A model generated the notes under the pieces. The model had not been told where the DNA came from. It saw only the letters and a list, made by a program, of their open reading frames with translations, and did no database searches. 64,000 nt of DNA from Clostridiales bacterium (lineage in GTDB: Bacteria; Bacillota; Clostridia; Christensenellales; Borkfalkiaceae), in the NCBI GenBank assembly GCA_015055965.1, contig SVHG01000002.1:62001-126000 (forward strand). The letters run 5' to 3'. Position numbers and translations under genes: made by a program. Positions 26,418 through 34,839 of this stretch are shown here, one piece after another. Position 1 is the stretch's first letter; every line of letters begins with the position of its first letter.

Positions 26418-26549
26418 AGTGATTATATTATGCGCGCTTTTAAACAAAAAAATACGCAAAAACAAAAAATGCTTATCTTTTTTATTTGAGTTATTTCTGA
26501 CTTGATTTGAAATATTTAGCTAGAAGTAGGACTATTTTTACGTTTTATC

Positions 26550-26578
26550 TTGACTTTTGTTTCGATTTAGTGTATTAT
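26550..26578 (+). promoter_or_regulatory. Promoter for the zinc-ribbon/nuclease-like gene
   Basis: TTGACT (26550-26555), a 17-base spacer and TATTAT (26573-26578), 28 bases before the ATG. Confidence 0.8.
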
Positions 26579-26606
26579 AGATTTACTTTAGAGAAGAGGT
26601 GGCTTA

Positions 26607-27551
26607 ATGAGTGCTGAATTAAAATGTCCTATTTGTGGTGAACCTACATTTGTTTATATGGGAAATGCACGTAAAGATCGTTTGTGTAGAAATCACGGAA
26701 AAATGGCAAAAGAAGGTCTAATTGTTCAATGTCCTAATTGTGGGAAATGGAACGATAAAGACGTTGCGTGCGATTGTAAGCAAACTAAAAATGATAATTC
26801 GAAAGGTATATCTGAAATTACTTGTATTGTTTGCGGATTACCTTCTAACGGTAAGCCACAATGCAAAGAATGTTATTATGAAATGATTGATTTTAAGGAA
26901 TCATTAGATAAAAATCTTAAGGCGTTTGAGCTAAAAGATTATTACTATAATCTTAAATCAAACATTTATAGAATGAAAACCTTTGATTACGTTAAATCAA
27001 ATTGCAACAAGTTGCTAGCTATTGCGTTGTTATTAAAAGAATCTTATAAAGACGAATCTTTGACGAGTAGAGTGTACAATGAAATTAAGGAAATCATTGA
27101 GGCAAAGAAACCTAAAAAAGAAGAGGAAATTTCAACCTATATAAAAGCAAAAGATACCCACAAAGAAGAAATTATTAGAACTAAAGATGGTCATTACGTT
27201 AAAAGTAGCGGAGAAAGTGATATAGATGATATCTTATATGATTTAAGAATCGTGCACTGTTACGAAAAAAACGTACCTATAAATGCTGATGAAGAAGCAG
27301 TAACCTGTGACTGGTTTATTCCTGTAAAAGACAATAGACATGGTATTTATATCGAATATTGGGGAATGAATACTGAAGCGTATAAGAAGAATAAAGAAAG
27401 AAAAAGAAAAGCATATAAAGACCACGATATACCACTAATAGAAATAGAAAAAGATGATTATAAGGATAAACAAGGTCTATCAGATAGAATCGTTAGAGAG
27501 ATAAATTCATTAGCGAAAAAATATTTTAAAATCGATAGATTTATAGACTAA
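26607..27551 (+). CDS. Zinc-ribbon protein with a PD-(D/E)XK nuclease-like C-terminal domain
   Basis: A 314-residue protein in three parts. Residues 5-90 contain three cysteine clusters (CPIC...C-x-x-H, CPNC...CDC, CIVC...CKEC) typical of zinc ribbons. Residues 95-165 are helical. Residues 195-285 match the layout of a restriction-like fold: GE203SDIDDILYDL, a CD235WFIP strand, IYIE250YWG, then a basic helix ending in DIPLIEIEKDD. This is like the nuclease-type domains found on some helicases and stand-alone zinc-ribbon proteins. The lysine normally two after the second glutamate position is absent, and may be replaced from the following helix (K266-K268). AT-rich codon use suggests an accessory gene. 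Target unknown. Confidence 0.7.
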   Translation: MSAELKCPICGEPTFVYMGNARKDRLCRNHGKMAKEGLIVQCPNCGKWNDKDVACDCKQTKNDNSKGISEITCIVCGLPSNGKPQCKECYYEMIDFKESLDKNLKAFELKDYYYNLKSNIYRMKTFDYVKSNCNKLLAIALLLKESYKDESLTSRVYNEIKEIIEAKKPKKEEEISTYIKAKDTHKEEIIRTKDGHYVKSSGESDIDDILYDLRIVHCYEKNVPINADEEAVTCDWFIPVKDNRHGIYIEYWGMNTEAYKKNKERKRKAYKDHDIPLIEIEKDDYKDKQGLSDRIVREINSLAKKYFKIDRFID

Positions 27552-27650
27552 AAGGAGTAAATTCACTCTTTCTCAATTTTACTATACTTGTTATCTATCG
27601 CTTATTTTCTCTATTACCTAAAATATTAAGAGTACATGCAACTTTTTTTG

Positions 27651-27679
27651 TTGACTTTCGTTTCAAAATTGCATATAAT
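27651..27679 (+). promoter_or_regulatory. Strong promoter upstream of the rplU region
   Basis: TTGACT (27651-27656), a 17-base spacer and a perfect TATAAT (27674-27679). Transcription would begin near 27686 and meet the hairpin at 27715-27757. Confidence 0.82.
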
Positions 27680-27685
27680 AACGTT

Positions 27686-27757
27686 AAGCTTAAAGCGAAA
27701 TATTATTTTTCTTTTTCCGTAGGGCAGTAATAATAACCTACGGAATTCTTTTTTACT
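27686..27757 (+). ncRNA. Predicted short transcript (promoter to terminator, about 70 nt)
   Basis: Between the promoter at 27651-27679 and a hairpin TCCGTAGG/CCTACGGA followed by ATTCTTTTTT, no reading frame with a ribosome site is present. The unit may be a small RNA or an attenuated leader for rplU-rpmA. There is no match I can name. This is an inference from promoter and terminator signals only. Confidence 0.35.
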
Positions 27758-27808
27758 AAAAAAGGTTGTAAATTGTGAAGAAATATTAAAAAAACAGCAA
27801 AAATTTGA

Positions 27809-27837
27809 TTGACAAACTTCGTTTAGTTTGGTAATAT
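27809..27837 (+). promoter_or_regulatory. Promoter of rplU-rpmA
   Basis: TTGACA (27809-27814), a 17-base spacer and TAATAT (27832-27837). Start of transcription is expected near 27843. Confidence 0.82.
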
Positions 27838-27842
27838 ATTTA

Positions 27843-27925
27843 GGACCGCTCGGAAAAGGCACAAAAGCGTGGTAAAGACCACCGCCCGTGAATCGGCGAG
27901 ATTAGACAGGAGGATTTTTAGTAAG
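27843..27925 (+). promoter_or_regulatory. Structured 5' leader of rplU, probably an L21 leader
   Basis: About 80 GC-richer bases between promoter and rplU with hairpin GTGGT-AAAG-ACCAC and CGCC/GGCG pairings, then AGGAGG. Position and size fit the autoregulatory L21 leader RNA of Bacillota. I could not compare it with the Rfam model. Confidence 0.55.
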
Positions 27926-28234
27926 ATGTATGCAATCATTGAAAACGGAAGCAAGCAATACACCGCAAAAGTTGGTGACGTTATCAGATTCGAAAAGCTA
28001 AACGCAGAAGTTGGCGAAAACGTAGAATTTAACGTGCTTCTAGTTTCAGACGAAAACGGTATTAAGGTCGGCAAAGAAGTAGAAGGCCTTAAGGTAGTAG
28101 GTAAGGTACTTGTTCAAGACAAGGCAAAAAAGGTTATCATTTACAAGTACAAGTCTAAAAAAGGCGAAAGAAGAAAACACGGGCACAGACAGCCCTTCAC
28201 CGCTGTAGAAATCAGCGAGATCGTTGGTTTATAA
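27926..28234 (+). CDS. rplU: 50S ribosomal protein L21
   Basis: A 102-residue ribosomal protein starting MYAIIENGSKQYTAKVGD and ending in the typical rRNA-binding region KSKKGERRKHGHRQPFT. The ATG 27926 follows AGGAGG at 12 bases; a longer frame from 27869 covers the leader and is not used. Confidence 0.97.
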   Translation: MYAIIENGSKQYTAKVGDVIRFEKLNAEVGENVEFNVLLVSDENGIKVGKEVEGLKVVGKVLVQDKAKKVIIYKYKSKKGERRKHGHRQPFTAVEISEIVGL

Positions 28235-28252
28235 GAGGAGGAATAAGCTATT

Positions 28253-28528
28253 ATGATGTTTTTAATTAGATTATTTGCTCATAAGAAAGGTGTTGGTAGC
28301 AGTAGAAACGGTCGTGACAGTGCAGCAAAGCGTCTTGGTGCAAAGCGCGCAGACGGTCAGTCAGTTTTAGCTGGTAGCATTTTAGTTCGTCAAAGAGGAA
28401 CTAAGATTCATCCCGGTAAAAACGTTGGTATCGGCAGTGACGATACTTTATTTGCTTTAACTGACGGCGTAGTAAGATTCGAACGCCTTGGCAGAGATAA
28501 AAAGCAAGTTAGCGTTTACGCTGAATAA
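28253..28528 (+). CDS. rpmA: 50S ribosomal protein L27 with N-terminal extension
   Basis: A 91-residue ribosomal protein near the peptidyl-transferase centre. The mature body begins [15 protein letters not shown]. Before it stands MMFLIRLF, which looks like the cleavable extension known from Bacillota L27 (cut after a phenylalanine by the protease Prp). The prp gene, normally between rplU and rpmA, is missing; the gap is only 18 bases. A GGAGG site precedes the start. Confidence 0.97.
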   Translation: MMFLIRLFAHKKGVGSSRNGRDSAAKRLGAKRADGQSVLAGSILVRQRGTKIHPGKNVGIGSDDTLFALTDGVVRFERLGRDKKQVSVYAE

Positions 28529-28538
28529 TTAGTGTATT

Positions 28539-28569
28539 AAACCGAAGGCTTAACCGCTTTCGGTTTTTT
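28539..28569 (+). terminator. Terminator of rplU-rpmA
   Basis: AAACCGAA pairs with TTCGGTTT around an 11-base loop and is followed by TTTTTT. Confidence 0.85.
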
Positions 28570-28609
28570 ATTTTTACTTTGTTTAAAAAGAGTAATTCGA
28601 GGTGCAAAA

Positions 28610-29461
28610 GTGATAAAGAAAATCACCGCAGATTTAGAATTTTTTAACCCTAAAGACACCCTAGAATGTGGGCAAATATTCCGCTTTTTTCCTACGGAAA
28701 AGGGTTATTTGGTTTTGTCTGGCGATAGGGCTTGTGAAATAGCGCAAGAAGGGGATAAAACCGCTATTTATTGCGAAGAGCAAAACGAGCAATATTTTTA
28801 TAATTATTTTGATTTATCCACCGATTATTCCGGCATATACGCAAGGGCTCAAGCAAGCAAGTACGACATATTAAAAAGGGCTTCTTCATTAGGTAAAGGG
28901 GTACGTATTTTAAAACAAGATAGCCAAGAAATGCTCTTTTCCTTTTTGATTTCGCAAAACAACAATATTCCGCGAATAAAGAAGATAATAAATTCACTTA
29001 GCGAAAAGCTTGGTGCTAAAAAGCGCTTTTTAGATTACGAATACTACGCTTTTCCAACTGCAAGCGCGTTGCAAGGGGCAAGTGAAGAGCTTTTAAAGGA
29101 GTGCGGATTAGGTTACAGAGCTCCTTATTTAAAGATTTTAAGTAACGAAATTTTAACGAATAACTTACTTTGTAAGTTAAAAGACTTAAACGAGGAAAGC
29201 TTAAAGGCAGAGCTTTTAAAGATAAAGGGCATAGGAGAAAAGGTTGCTAATTGCGCGCTTTTGTTTGGCTTTTACAAGACGAAAAGCTTCCCCGTTGACG
29301 TTTGGATAGAAAAAATTTACCGCGAGGATTTTGGCGGTAAATTAACCGATAGAAGCAAAATAACGGCATTTTTCATTGATGAATTTGCCTTTGACGCAGG
29401 TTATTTTCAACAGTATTTATTCTACTATAAAAGAAGCTTGGAAAAACAGCCCAAAAATTAA
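28610..29461 (+). CDS. 8-oxoguanine DNA glycosylase/AP lyase, OGG1 type
   Basis: Base-excision repair enzyme of 283 residues. The N-terminal domain has the OGG1-like GQIFRFFPTEKGY. The helix-hairpin-helix region IKGIGEKVANCALL supplies the catalytic lysine, and FPVDVW gives the following aspartate, matching human K249 and D268. The start is GTG at 28610 after GAGGTG. The terminator hairpin overlaps its stop codon. Confidence 0.93.
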   Translation: MIKKITADLEFFNPKDTLECGQIFRFFPTEKGYLVLSGDRACEIAQEGDKTAIYCEEQNEQYFYNYFDLSTDYSGIYARAQASKYDILKRASSLGKGVRILKQDSQEMLFSFLISQNNNIPRIKKIINSLSEKLGAKKRFLDYEYYAFPTASALQGASEELLKECGLGYRAPYLKILSNEILTNNLLCKLKDLNEESLKAELLKIKGIGEKVANCALLFGFYKTKSFPVDVWIEKIYREDFGGKLTDRSKITAFFIDEFAFDAGYFQQYLFYYKRSLEKQPKN

Positions 29462-29478
29462 AAAAGGGCTGTTTTTTT
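29445..29478 (+). terminator. Terminator overlapping the end of the glycosylase gene
   Basis: AACAGCCC (in the last codons) pairs with GGGCTGTT downstream of the stop and is followed by a run of T. Confidence 0.8.
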
Positions 29479-29550
29479 ATGCGAAAAGGGTTATTTTTTT
29501 ATGAAAAATCAATTTTATTAAAATAAAATTGTCATTATTTGAAAAAAGTC

Positions 29551-29579
29551 TTTACAAAGAGTTTAAAATATAGTAAAAT
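29551..29579 (+). promoter_or_regulatory. Promoter of the lplA-gcv operon
   Basis: TTTACA (29551-29556), a 17-base spacer and TAAAAT (29574-29579). The ATG of lplA starts only nine bases after the -10 element. Confidence 0.7.
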
Positions 29580-29588
29580 AGAGTAGTT

Positions 29589-30563
29589 ATGAAAGGCAGT
29601 ATTTCAACGGTAATAATATCAAATGAAAGCAACGCATATTATAATTTAGCCGTAGAAAAGCTTTTGTTAAACGCGTCGTTAAGCGCCCCCCATCTTTTTT
29701 TATGGCAATCTAAAAACGCGGTGGTAATAGGCGCTCATCAAAATCCTTATGCTGAGTGCAATTTGGCAAAGATGCAAGAAGACGGCGTTCAGCTCACACG
29801 CCGTATTAGCGGTGGTGGCGCAGTTTATCACGATTTAGGCAATCTTAATTTTTGTTTCGTTTGCCCAAAATCGCTTTATAGCGAAGAAAATCAAACCAAG
29901 CTAATTGCAAACGCCCTTTTAAAGCAAAATATCAACGTTGAGCTTTCAGGAAGAAACGATTTAACGGTTAACGGCTTTAAAATTTCCGGTAATGCATATT
30001 ATAGAACTAAGCAAAACTGCTTGCATCACGGAACGCTACTTATTGCAAGCGATTTAACCCGTTTATCTTCATACCTAACGCCACCGATTGAAAAGCTTGA
30101 AAAAAGCGGAGTTAAATCGATAAAGTCAAGGGTTATAAACTTAAGTGAGGTAAACGCTGATTTAACGGTAGAAAAGGTTAAAAATGCTATTATAGAAGAG
30201 TTTTTTGCAATCTTTGGCAATAAAAAACAGGTTTTAGTTGAAGATTTGTTTACAAGCTTGCAGATTGAAGAGCAAATTCAATTAATTTCTTCACGTGAAT
30301 ATCTGTTTGCAAAATGGGCAAGGCAAAATAAGGTAATTTCTAAGCGCTTTGATTGGGGCATTTGTTACGTGGAGCATAATTCACAAGCAAATAACCGCTA
30401 TTTAAAAATCAATACGGATAGCATTTACCCAACCCTTATAAGTAGGGTAGAAAGCGAATATTTAAGCGCAACGCTAGGGGCAAGTAAATTAAGTGACTTT
30501 GAAAGTGATAGCGAATACGAAGCCTATAAAGAGCTAACTAAATTTTTGAGAGAAGAATTATGA
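29589..30563 (+). CDS. lplA: Lipoate-protein ligase LplA
   Basis: Attaches lipoic acid, via lipoyl-AMP, to GcvH and other lipoyl domains. The 324-residue protein has the lipoate-binding blocks VVIGAHQNPYAECN, RRISGGGAVYHDLGN, GRNDLTVNGFKISGNAY with the catalytic lysine, and HHGTLLI, plus a C-terminal accessory domain. The start agrees with E. coli LplA but has no Shine-Dalgarno site, so the message may be nearly leaderless. It overlaps gcvT by four bases, tying lipoylation to the glycine cleavage system. Confidence 0.95.
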   Translation: MKGSISTVIISNESNAYYNLAVEKLLLNASLSAPHLFLWQSKNAVVIGAHQNPYAECNLAKMQEDGVQLTRRISGGGAVYHDLGNLNFCFVCPKSLYSEENQTKLIANALLKQNINVELSGRNDLTVNGFKISGNAYYRTKQNCLHHGTLLIASDLTRLSSYLTPPIEKLEKSGVKSIKSRVINLSEVNADLTVEKVKNAIIEEFFAIFGNKKQVLVEDLFTSLQIEEQIQLISSREYLFAKWARQNKVISKRFDWGICYVEHNSQANNRYLKINTDSIYPTLISRVESEYLSATLGASKLSDFESDSEYEAYKELTKFLREEL

Positions 30564-31642
30564 TAAAGAAAACACCTTTATACGAAAAGCACCTAGAGTT
30601 AGGTGGCAAGATAGTAGAATTTGCGGGTTGGTATTTACCCGTACAGTACGAAAAGGGTATAATTTTTGAACATAACACGGTGCGTAGCGCAGTAGGTTTA
30701 TTTGACGTTTCGCACATGGGCGAAATATATATAAGCGGTGAAAAGGCAACCCAAAATTTACAGGCTTTAGTTACTAACAGAGTAGAAACTATGGCGATAG
30801 GTCAATGCCGTTATACCTTAATGCTTTATAAAGACGGCGGGGTGGTAGACGATTTACTGATTTACCGCTTAAGTGATAGCGAGTATTTGTTAGTCGTTAA
30901 CGCTTCTAACACAGATAAAGACTACGAATGGATTAAAGAAAACCTTCAAGCAGGCGCAAAGTGTGAAAATCTTTCCCCTTCAATTGCTCAAATTGCAATT
31001 CAAGGCCCTTTAGCTCAGAAAGTAGTAGAAAAGCTTTGTGACGCAAGCTTGCTTCCACAAAAGAATTATCATTTCACCAAGAGAATTACCGTTGGCGGTA
31101 TAGAATGCTTAGTATCCACAACCGGGTACACGGGCGAAAGGGGATACGAGCTTTACACCTCTAACGATAAGGTTGTTGAGCTTTACGATAAGCTTTTATT
31201 AGCAGGCGAAGAGTTTGGAATTCAACCCATAGGTCTAGGCGCGCGTGATACCTTGCGTTTTGAAAGCTGTATGCCCCTTTACGGTCACGAGCTTTCAAGT
31301 GAAACCAAGGCTAACGAGGTTGGCTTAGATTTTGCTATTAAGCAGGGCTTAAACTATATCGGCGAGGAAGCGCTTTTAACCCCTGCAAAGTACGAAAGAG
31401 TGGGCTTAAAGCTTGTTTCTAAGGGTATAGCAAGGGAGCATTGTGAAATTTACGCTCAATCGGGCGAAAATATAGGTATTACCACAACGGGCGGATTTTG
31501 CCCAACTAAAAACGGCGCTTACGCAATGGCAAGAATAAAATGCGGCGTAGATAAAACCCAAAGGGTATTTATTGACGTAAGAGGCCGTAAGCTAGAGGCA
31601 GAGTTTGTTGAAATGCCTTTTTACAAACGCGAAAACGCGTAA
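30560..31642 (+). CDS. gcvT: Aminomethyltransferase (glycine cleavage T protein)
   Basis: Moves the aminomethyl carbon from lipoylated GcvH to tetrahydrofolate and frees ammonia. The 360-residue protein shows KTPLYEKHLELGGK, LFDVSHMGEI, STTGYTGERGYEL and ARDTLRFE, all standard family blocks. The start overlaps the lplA stop (ATGA). It is the first enzyme gene of the gcv group. Confidence 0.97.
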   Translation: MIKKTPLYEKHLELGGKIVEFAGWYLPVQYEKGIIFEHNTVRSAVGLFDVSHMGEIYISGEKATQNLQALVTNRVETMAIGQCRYTLMLYKDGGVVDDLLIYRLSDSEYLLVVNASNTDKDYEWIKENLQAGAKCENLSPSIAQIAIQGPLAQKVVEKLCDASLLPQKNYHFTKRITVGGIECLVSTTGYTGERGYELYTSNDKVVELYDKLLLAGEEFGIQPIGLGARDTLRFESCMPLYGHELSSETKANEVGLDFAIKQGLNYIGEEALLTPAKYERVGLKLVSKGIAREHCEIYAQSGENIGITTTGGFCPTKNGAYAMARIKCGVDKTQRVFIDVRGRKLEAEFVEMPFYKRENA

Positions 31643-31664
31643 TAAAATTTAAGGAGTAATTATT

Positions 31665-32021
31665 ATGAAATACAGCAAAACACACGAATGGGTAAAAACT
31701 GAAGGGGGTGTAGCCTTTATCGGTATTAGTGATTACGCTCAAAAGGAAATGGGCGATATCGTATACGTAGAGCTTCCCGAAATCGGCGCAAGCGTAACTA
31801 TTAACGAAAGCGCTTGTGAATTAGAATCAGTAAAGGCAGTAGCTCCCGTTGAAAGCCCCGTAACCGGCGTAGTAAGTGAAGTTAACGGCGCTTTAGAGGA
31901 TGATCCTGCTTTACTTAATTCAGATGCTGAAAATTGCTGGATATACAAGGTAGAAAACCCTGTTTTATCAGGCGACTTAATGGATGAAGAAGAATATTTA
32001 AACTACTTAAAAACACTTTAA
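31665..32021 (+). CDS. gcvH: Glycine cleavage system H protein
   Basis: Lipoyl carrier of the complex. The 118-residue protein has the lipoylation site ESVK57A, preceded by THEW and GDIVYVELPEIG. AAGGAG lies before the ATG. It sits between gcvT and gcvPA. Confidence 0.97.
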   Translation: MKYSKTHEWVKTEGGVAFIGISDYAQKEMGDIVYVELPEIGASVTINESACELESVKAVAPVESPVTGVVSEVNGALEDDPALLNSDAENCWIYKVENPVLSGDLMDEEEYLNYLKTL

Positions 32022-32072
32022 TACCCACAAAGCGTCTTTAGGCGCAAAAAATAACTATAAAGGGTGATAAAA

Positions 32073-33389
32073 ATGGCAAAATACACACCTCATACGCAAG
32101 CAGACGTAAAGGATATGCTTGCAAAATTGGGATACAATTCAGTAGAAAGATTATACGACTGTGTTCCTGAATCAATTAGATATCCTGAAATGGAGCTGGA
32201 AGAAGGGGTTAGCGAAGCAGATGCAGAACGCAAGCTTACTGCTCTTGCTTCAAAGAATAGAACTTATAATTCAGTATTCTTAGGCGCTGGCGCGTACAGA
32301 CATTATATTCCCGCCGCAGTAAGAAATCTATCTCAAAGAAGTGAGTTCGTAACGGCGTATACTCCCTATCAGGCAGAAATGTCACAGGGCATACTACAGT
32401 CTATCTACGAATATCAGTCTTTAATTTGCAGACTTACCGGAATGGAGGTATCTAACGCCTCACATTACGACGGGGCAACCGCCGCAGCTGAAGGCTTATT
32501 GATGTTCAAAAGCTCAACTAAGAACAGAGTTTTAATATCAGAACACGTAAAGCCTCAAACCAAGGCCGTAATTAAGACCTATTTAGAAGATAGTGGCGTA
32601 ATCGTGGAAGAAATTTCCGCGCAGGGCTTAGCTTGCACTAATATAGACCTATTACGCGCTCAGCTTGGCGCAGACGTAATGGCAGTTTACGTTGAACAAC
32701 CCAATTTCTTGGGCGTAATAGAAGATATGCAAGAAATATCTAACGCCGTTCACGAAGCAGGCTCTAAGCTAGTTGCCGGCGTTTATCCTATTAGCTTAGG
32801 TCTTTTAAAGCGCCCCGGTGAATACGGAGCAGACGTAGCAGTAGGCGAAGGTCAGCCTCTAGGTATGAATTTATCCTTTGGTGGCGCATATCTTGGATTT
32901 ATGGCTACTAAAAAAGAAAATATGCGTAAGCTTCCCGGCAGAATCGTTGGCGAAACGGTAGATAAAAAGGGCGATAAGGCTTATGTTTTAACCTTACAAG
33001 CCCGCGAACAGCATATTAGAAGGGAAAAGGCTTCTTCAAATATTTGCTCTAACGAAGCTCATTGTGCTTTAACTGCAGGCATGTATTTATCATTTATGGG
33101 TAAAGAAGGTATGCGCAAGGTGGCGGAAGCCTGCGTTTCAAACGCCCATTATTTCCAATTTGCATTAGCAAAAGCAGGTATTGCGTTAAAATATAGAAAC
33201 GAATTCTTTAACGAGTTCGTAACCATTTCTAAATGTACGGCAGAAAATTTATTAAACGCTCTTTCACAGCAGGGTATTTTAGGTGGGTATAAAATCGGTA
33301 CTCACGAAATTTTGTGGTGCGCTACTGAGCTTAACAGTCGTGAAGAGATGGATAGATGTGCCTTAATATGCGGGGAGGTGAATAAGTAA
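32073..33389 (+). CDS. gcvPA: Glycine dehydrogenase (decarboxylating) subunit 1
   Basis: N-terminal half of the split P protein; forms a heterotetramer with GcvPB to decarboxylate glycine. The 438-residue protein contains RYIPAAV-like HYIPAAVRNLSQR and TAYTPYQAEMSQG, typical of GcvPA. I start at ATG 32073 with AGGGTG upstream; the GTG at 32064 lies in that site. Its stop shares a base with the gcvPB start. Confidence 0.96.
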   Translation: MAKYTPHTQADVKDMLAKLGYNSVERLYDCVPESIRYPEMELEEGVSEADAERKLTALASKNRTYNSVFLGAGAYRHYIPAAVRNLSQRSEFVTAYTPYQAEMSQGILQSIYEYQSLICRLTGMEVSNASHYDGATAAAEGLLMFKSSTKNRVLISEHVKPQTKAVIKTYLEDSGVIVEEISAQGLACTNIDLLRAQLGADVMAVYVEQPNFLGVIEDMQEISNAVHEAGSKLVAGVYPISLGLLKRPGEYGADVAVGEGQPLGMNLSFGGAYLGFMATKKENMRKLPGRIVGETVDKKGDKAYVLTLQAREQHIRREKASSNICSNEAHCALTAGMYLSFMGKEGMRKVAEACVSNAHYFQFALAKAGIALKYRNEFFNEFVTISKCTAENLLNALSQQGILGGYKIGTHEILWCATELNSREEMDRCALICGEVNK

Positions 33390-34810
33390 TGAAAACCGTT
33401 TTTGAATTATCAAAAGAGGGTAGAAGCGCTTATCAAGTGCCTTCCTTAGCGGTGGCGGAATATAAGCTTGGCGAAGAGTTTTTAACCCAAGCCCCCGCAG
33501 AGCTTCCCGAGGTAGACGAGGTAACTCTGGTTCGCCACTATACGGAGCTTTCTAACAATGCTTACGGCGTAGATAACGGATTTTACCCCTTAGGCTCTTG
33601 CACTATGAAATACAATCCCAAGGTAAACGAAATTACCGCCAGCCTAAACGGATTTACAAATCTTCATCCCCTTCAAAAGAAGCGTGATATTCAAGGCTCT
33701 TTAGAATTGATGTATAGACTGCAGGAATCGCTTAAGGCAATTACCGGTATGGCAGGGGTAAGCTTACAGCCCGCAGCAGGCGCTCACGGCGAATATACCG
33801 GCTTAAAGATTATTAAAAAATATCACCGCTTAAGAGGGGATAATAGAAATAAAATTATCGTTCCGGACTCTGCTCACGGCACGAACCCTGCAAGTAGCAC
33901 TCTTTGCGGTATGCAAATAGTAAATATTCCTTCTACCGCAGACGGACTTGTAGATATTGAAGCTTTAAAGGCTGTTTGTGATGAAAATACCGCAGGTTTA
34001 ATGTTAACTAACCCCAATACGCTTGGTATTTTTGATAAAAATATACTTGAAATAAGTAAAATCGTTCACGACGTTGGCGGTTTACTTTATTACGACGGCG
34101 CTAACTTAAACGCAGTTATGGGTGTTGCTCGCCCTGCAGATATGGGATTTGACGTCGTTCACTTGAACCTACACAAGACCTTTGCAACCCCGCACGGCGG
34201 TGGCGGTCCAGGTTCAGGACCTGTTGGCGTATGCGAAAAGCTGGTAGAATATTTACCTAATCCAGTTGTAGTTAAGGATAAATCAGGCAGTTACAGCTTT
34301 ACTGAGCCTGAAAACTCAATCGGGCAGGTTAAAGCCTTCTACGGCAACTTTAACGTTTTAGTTAAGGCTTATACTTATATTTTAGTTCTTGGCAAGGAAG
34401 GTATAAGAAACGGCACAGAAATGGCTGTTTTAAATGCAAACTACCTAAAGAAGCTTTTAGAAAAGTACGATTATAAGAAGGATCAACCCTGTATGCACGA
34501 ATTCGTGCTATCAATGAAAAAGGTTCATGATGAAACGGGCGTTTCCGCATTAGACGTTGCAAAAGCAATGATAGACGGCGGAATTCATCCCCCTACCATG
34601 TATTTCCCCAATATCGTTGCAGAGGCTTTAATGTTCGAGCCTACTGAAACTGAAAGCAAGGAAACCCTAGAATGGGCTGCAAATCTTATACTTTCTATTA
34701 TAGATGAAGCGTATACTAATCCGGAAAAGCTTCATAACGCCCCCGCTAAGGCGTATATAGAAAGACCGGATGAGGTAAAAGCAGCGCGTGATCCTAAGGT
34801 TAGCGAATAA
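33389..34810 (+). CDS. gcvPB: Glycine dehydrogenase (decarboxylating) subunit 2
   Basis: C-terminal half of the P protein carrying pyridoxal phosphate. The 473-residue protein shows GSCTMKYNPK, LQPAAGAHGE and the PLP lysine in NLHKTFATPHGGGGPG. It is the last gene of lplA-gcvT-gcvH-gcvPA-gcvPB; no L protein (dihydrolipoamide dehydrogenase) gene follows, so that must be elsewhere. Confidence 0.97.
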   Translation: MKTVFELSKEGRSAYQVPSLAVAEYKLGEEFLTQAPAELPEVDEVTLVRHYTELSNNAYGVDNGFYPLGSCTMKYNPKVNEITASLNGFTNLHPLQKKRDIQGSLELMYRLQESLKAITGMAGVSLQPAAGAHGEYTGLKIIKKYHRLRGDNRNKIIVPDSAHGTNPASSTLCGMQIVNIPSTADGLVDIEALKAVCDENTAGLMLTNPNTLGIFDKNILEISKIVHDVGGLLYYDGANLNAVMGVARPADMGFDVVHLNLHKTFATPHGGGGPGSGPVGVCEKLVEYLPNPVVVKDKSGSYSFTEPENSIGQVKAFYGNFNVLVKAYTYILVLGKEGIRNGTEMAVLNANYLKKLLEKYDYKKDQPCMHEFVLSMKKVHDETGVSALDVAKAMIDGGIHPPTMYFPNIVAEALMFEPTETESKETLEWAANLILSIIDEAYTNPEKLHNAPAKAYIERPDEVKAARDPKVSE

Positions 34811-34839
34811 AGCCTCGCAAGAACGCTTAAAATTTAATT

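Noticed and set aside
26418..26465. TTG start for the helical protein at 25980
   Set aside because: The extra residues come from AT-rich promoter sequence and have no family likeness.
27869..27925. Earlier start of rplU (19 extra residues)
   Set aside because: The segment is the structured leader; L21 begins with MYAIIENG at 27926 after AGGAGG.
29462..29588. Glycine riboswitch before the gcv operon
   Set aside because: The promoter lies directly at the lplA start, leaving no room for a leader; no riboswitch-like folding was seen.
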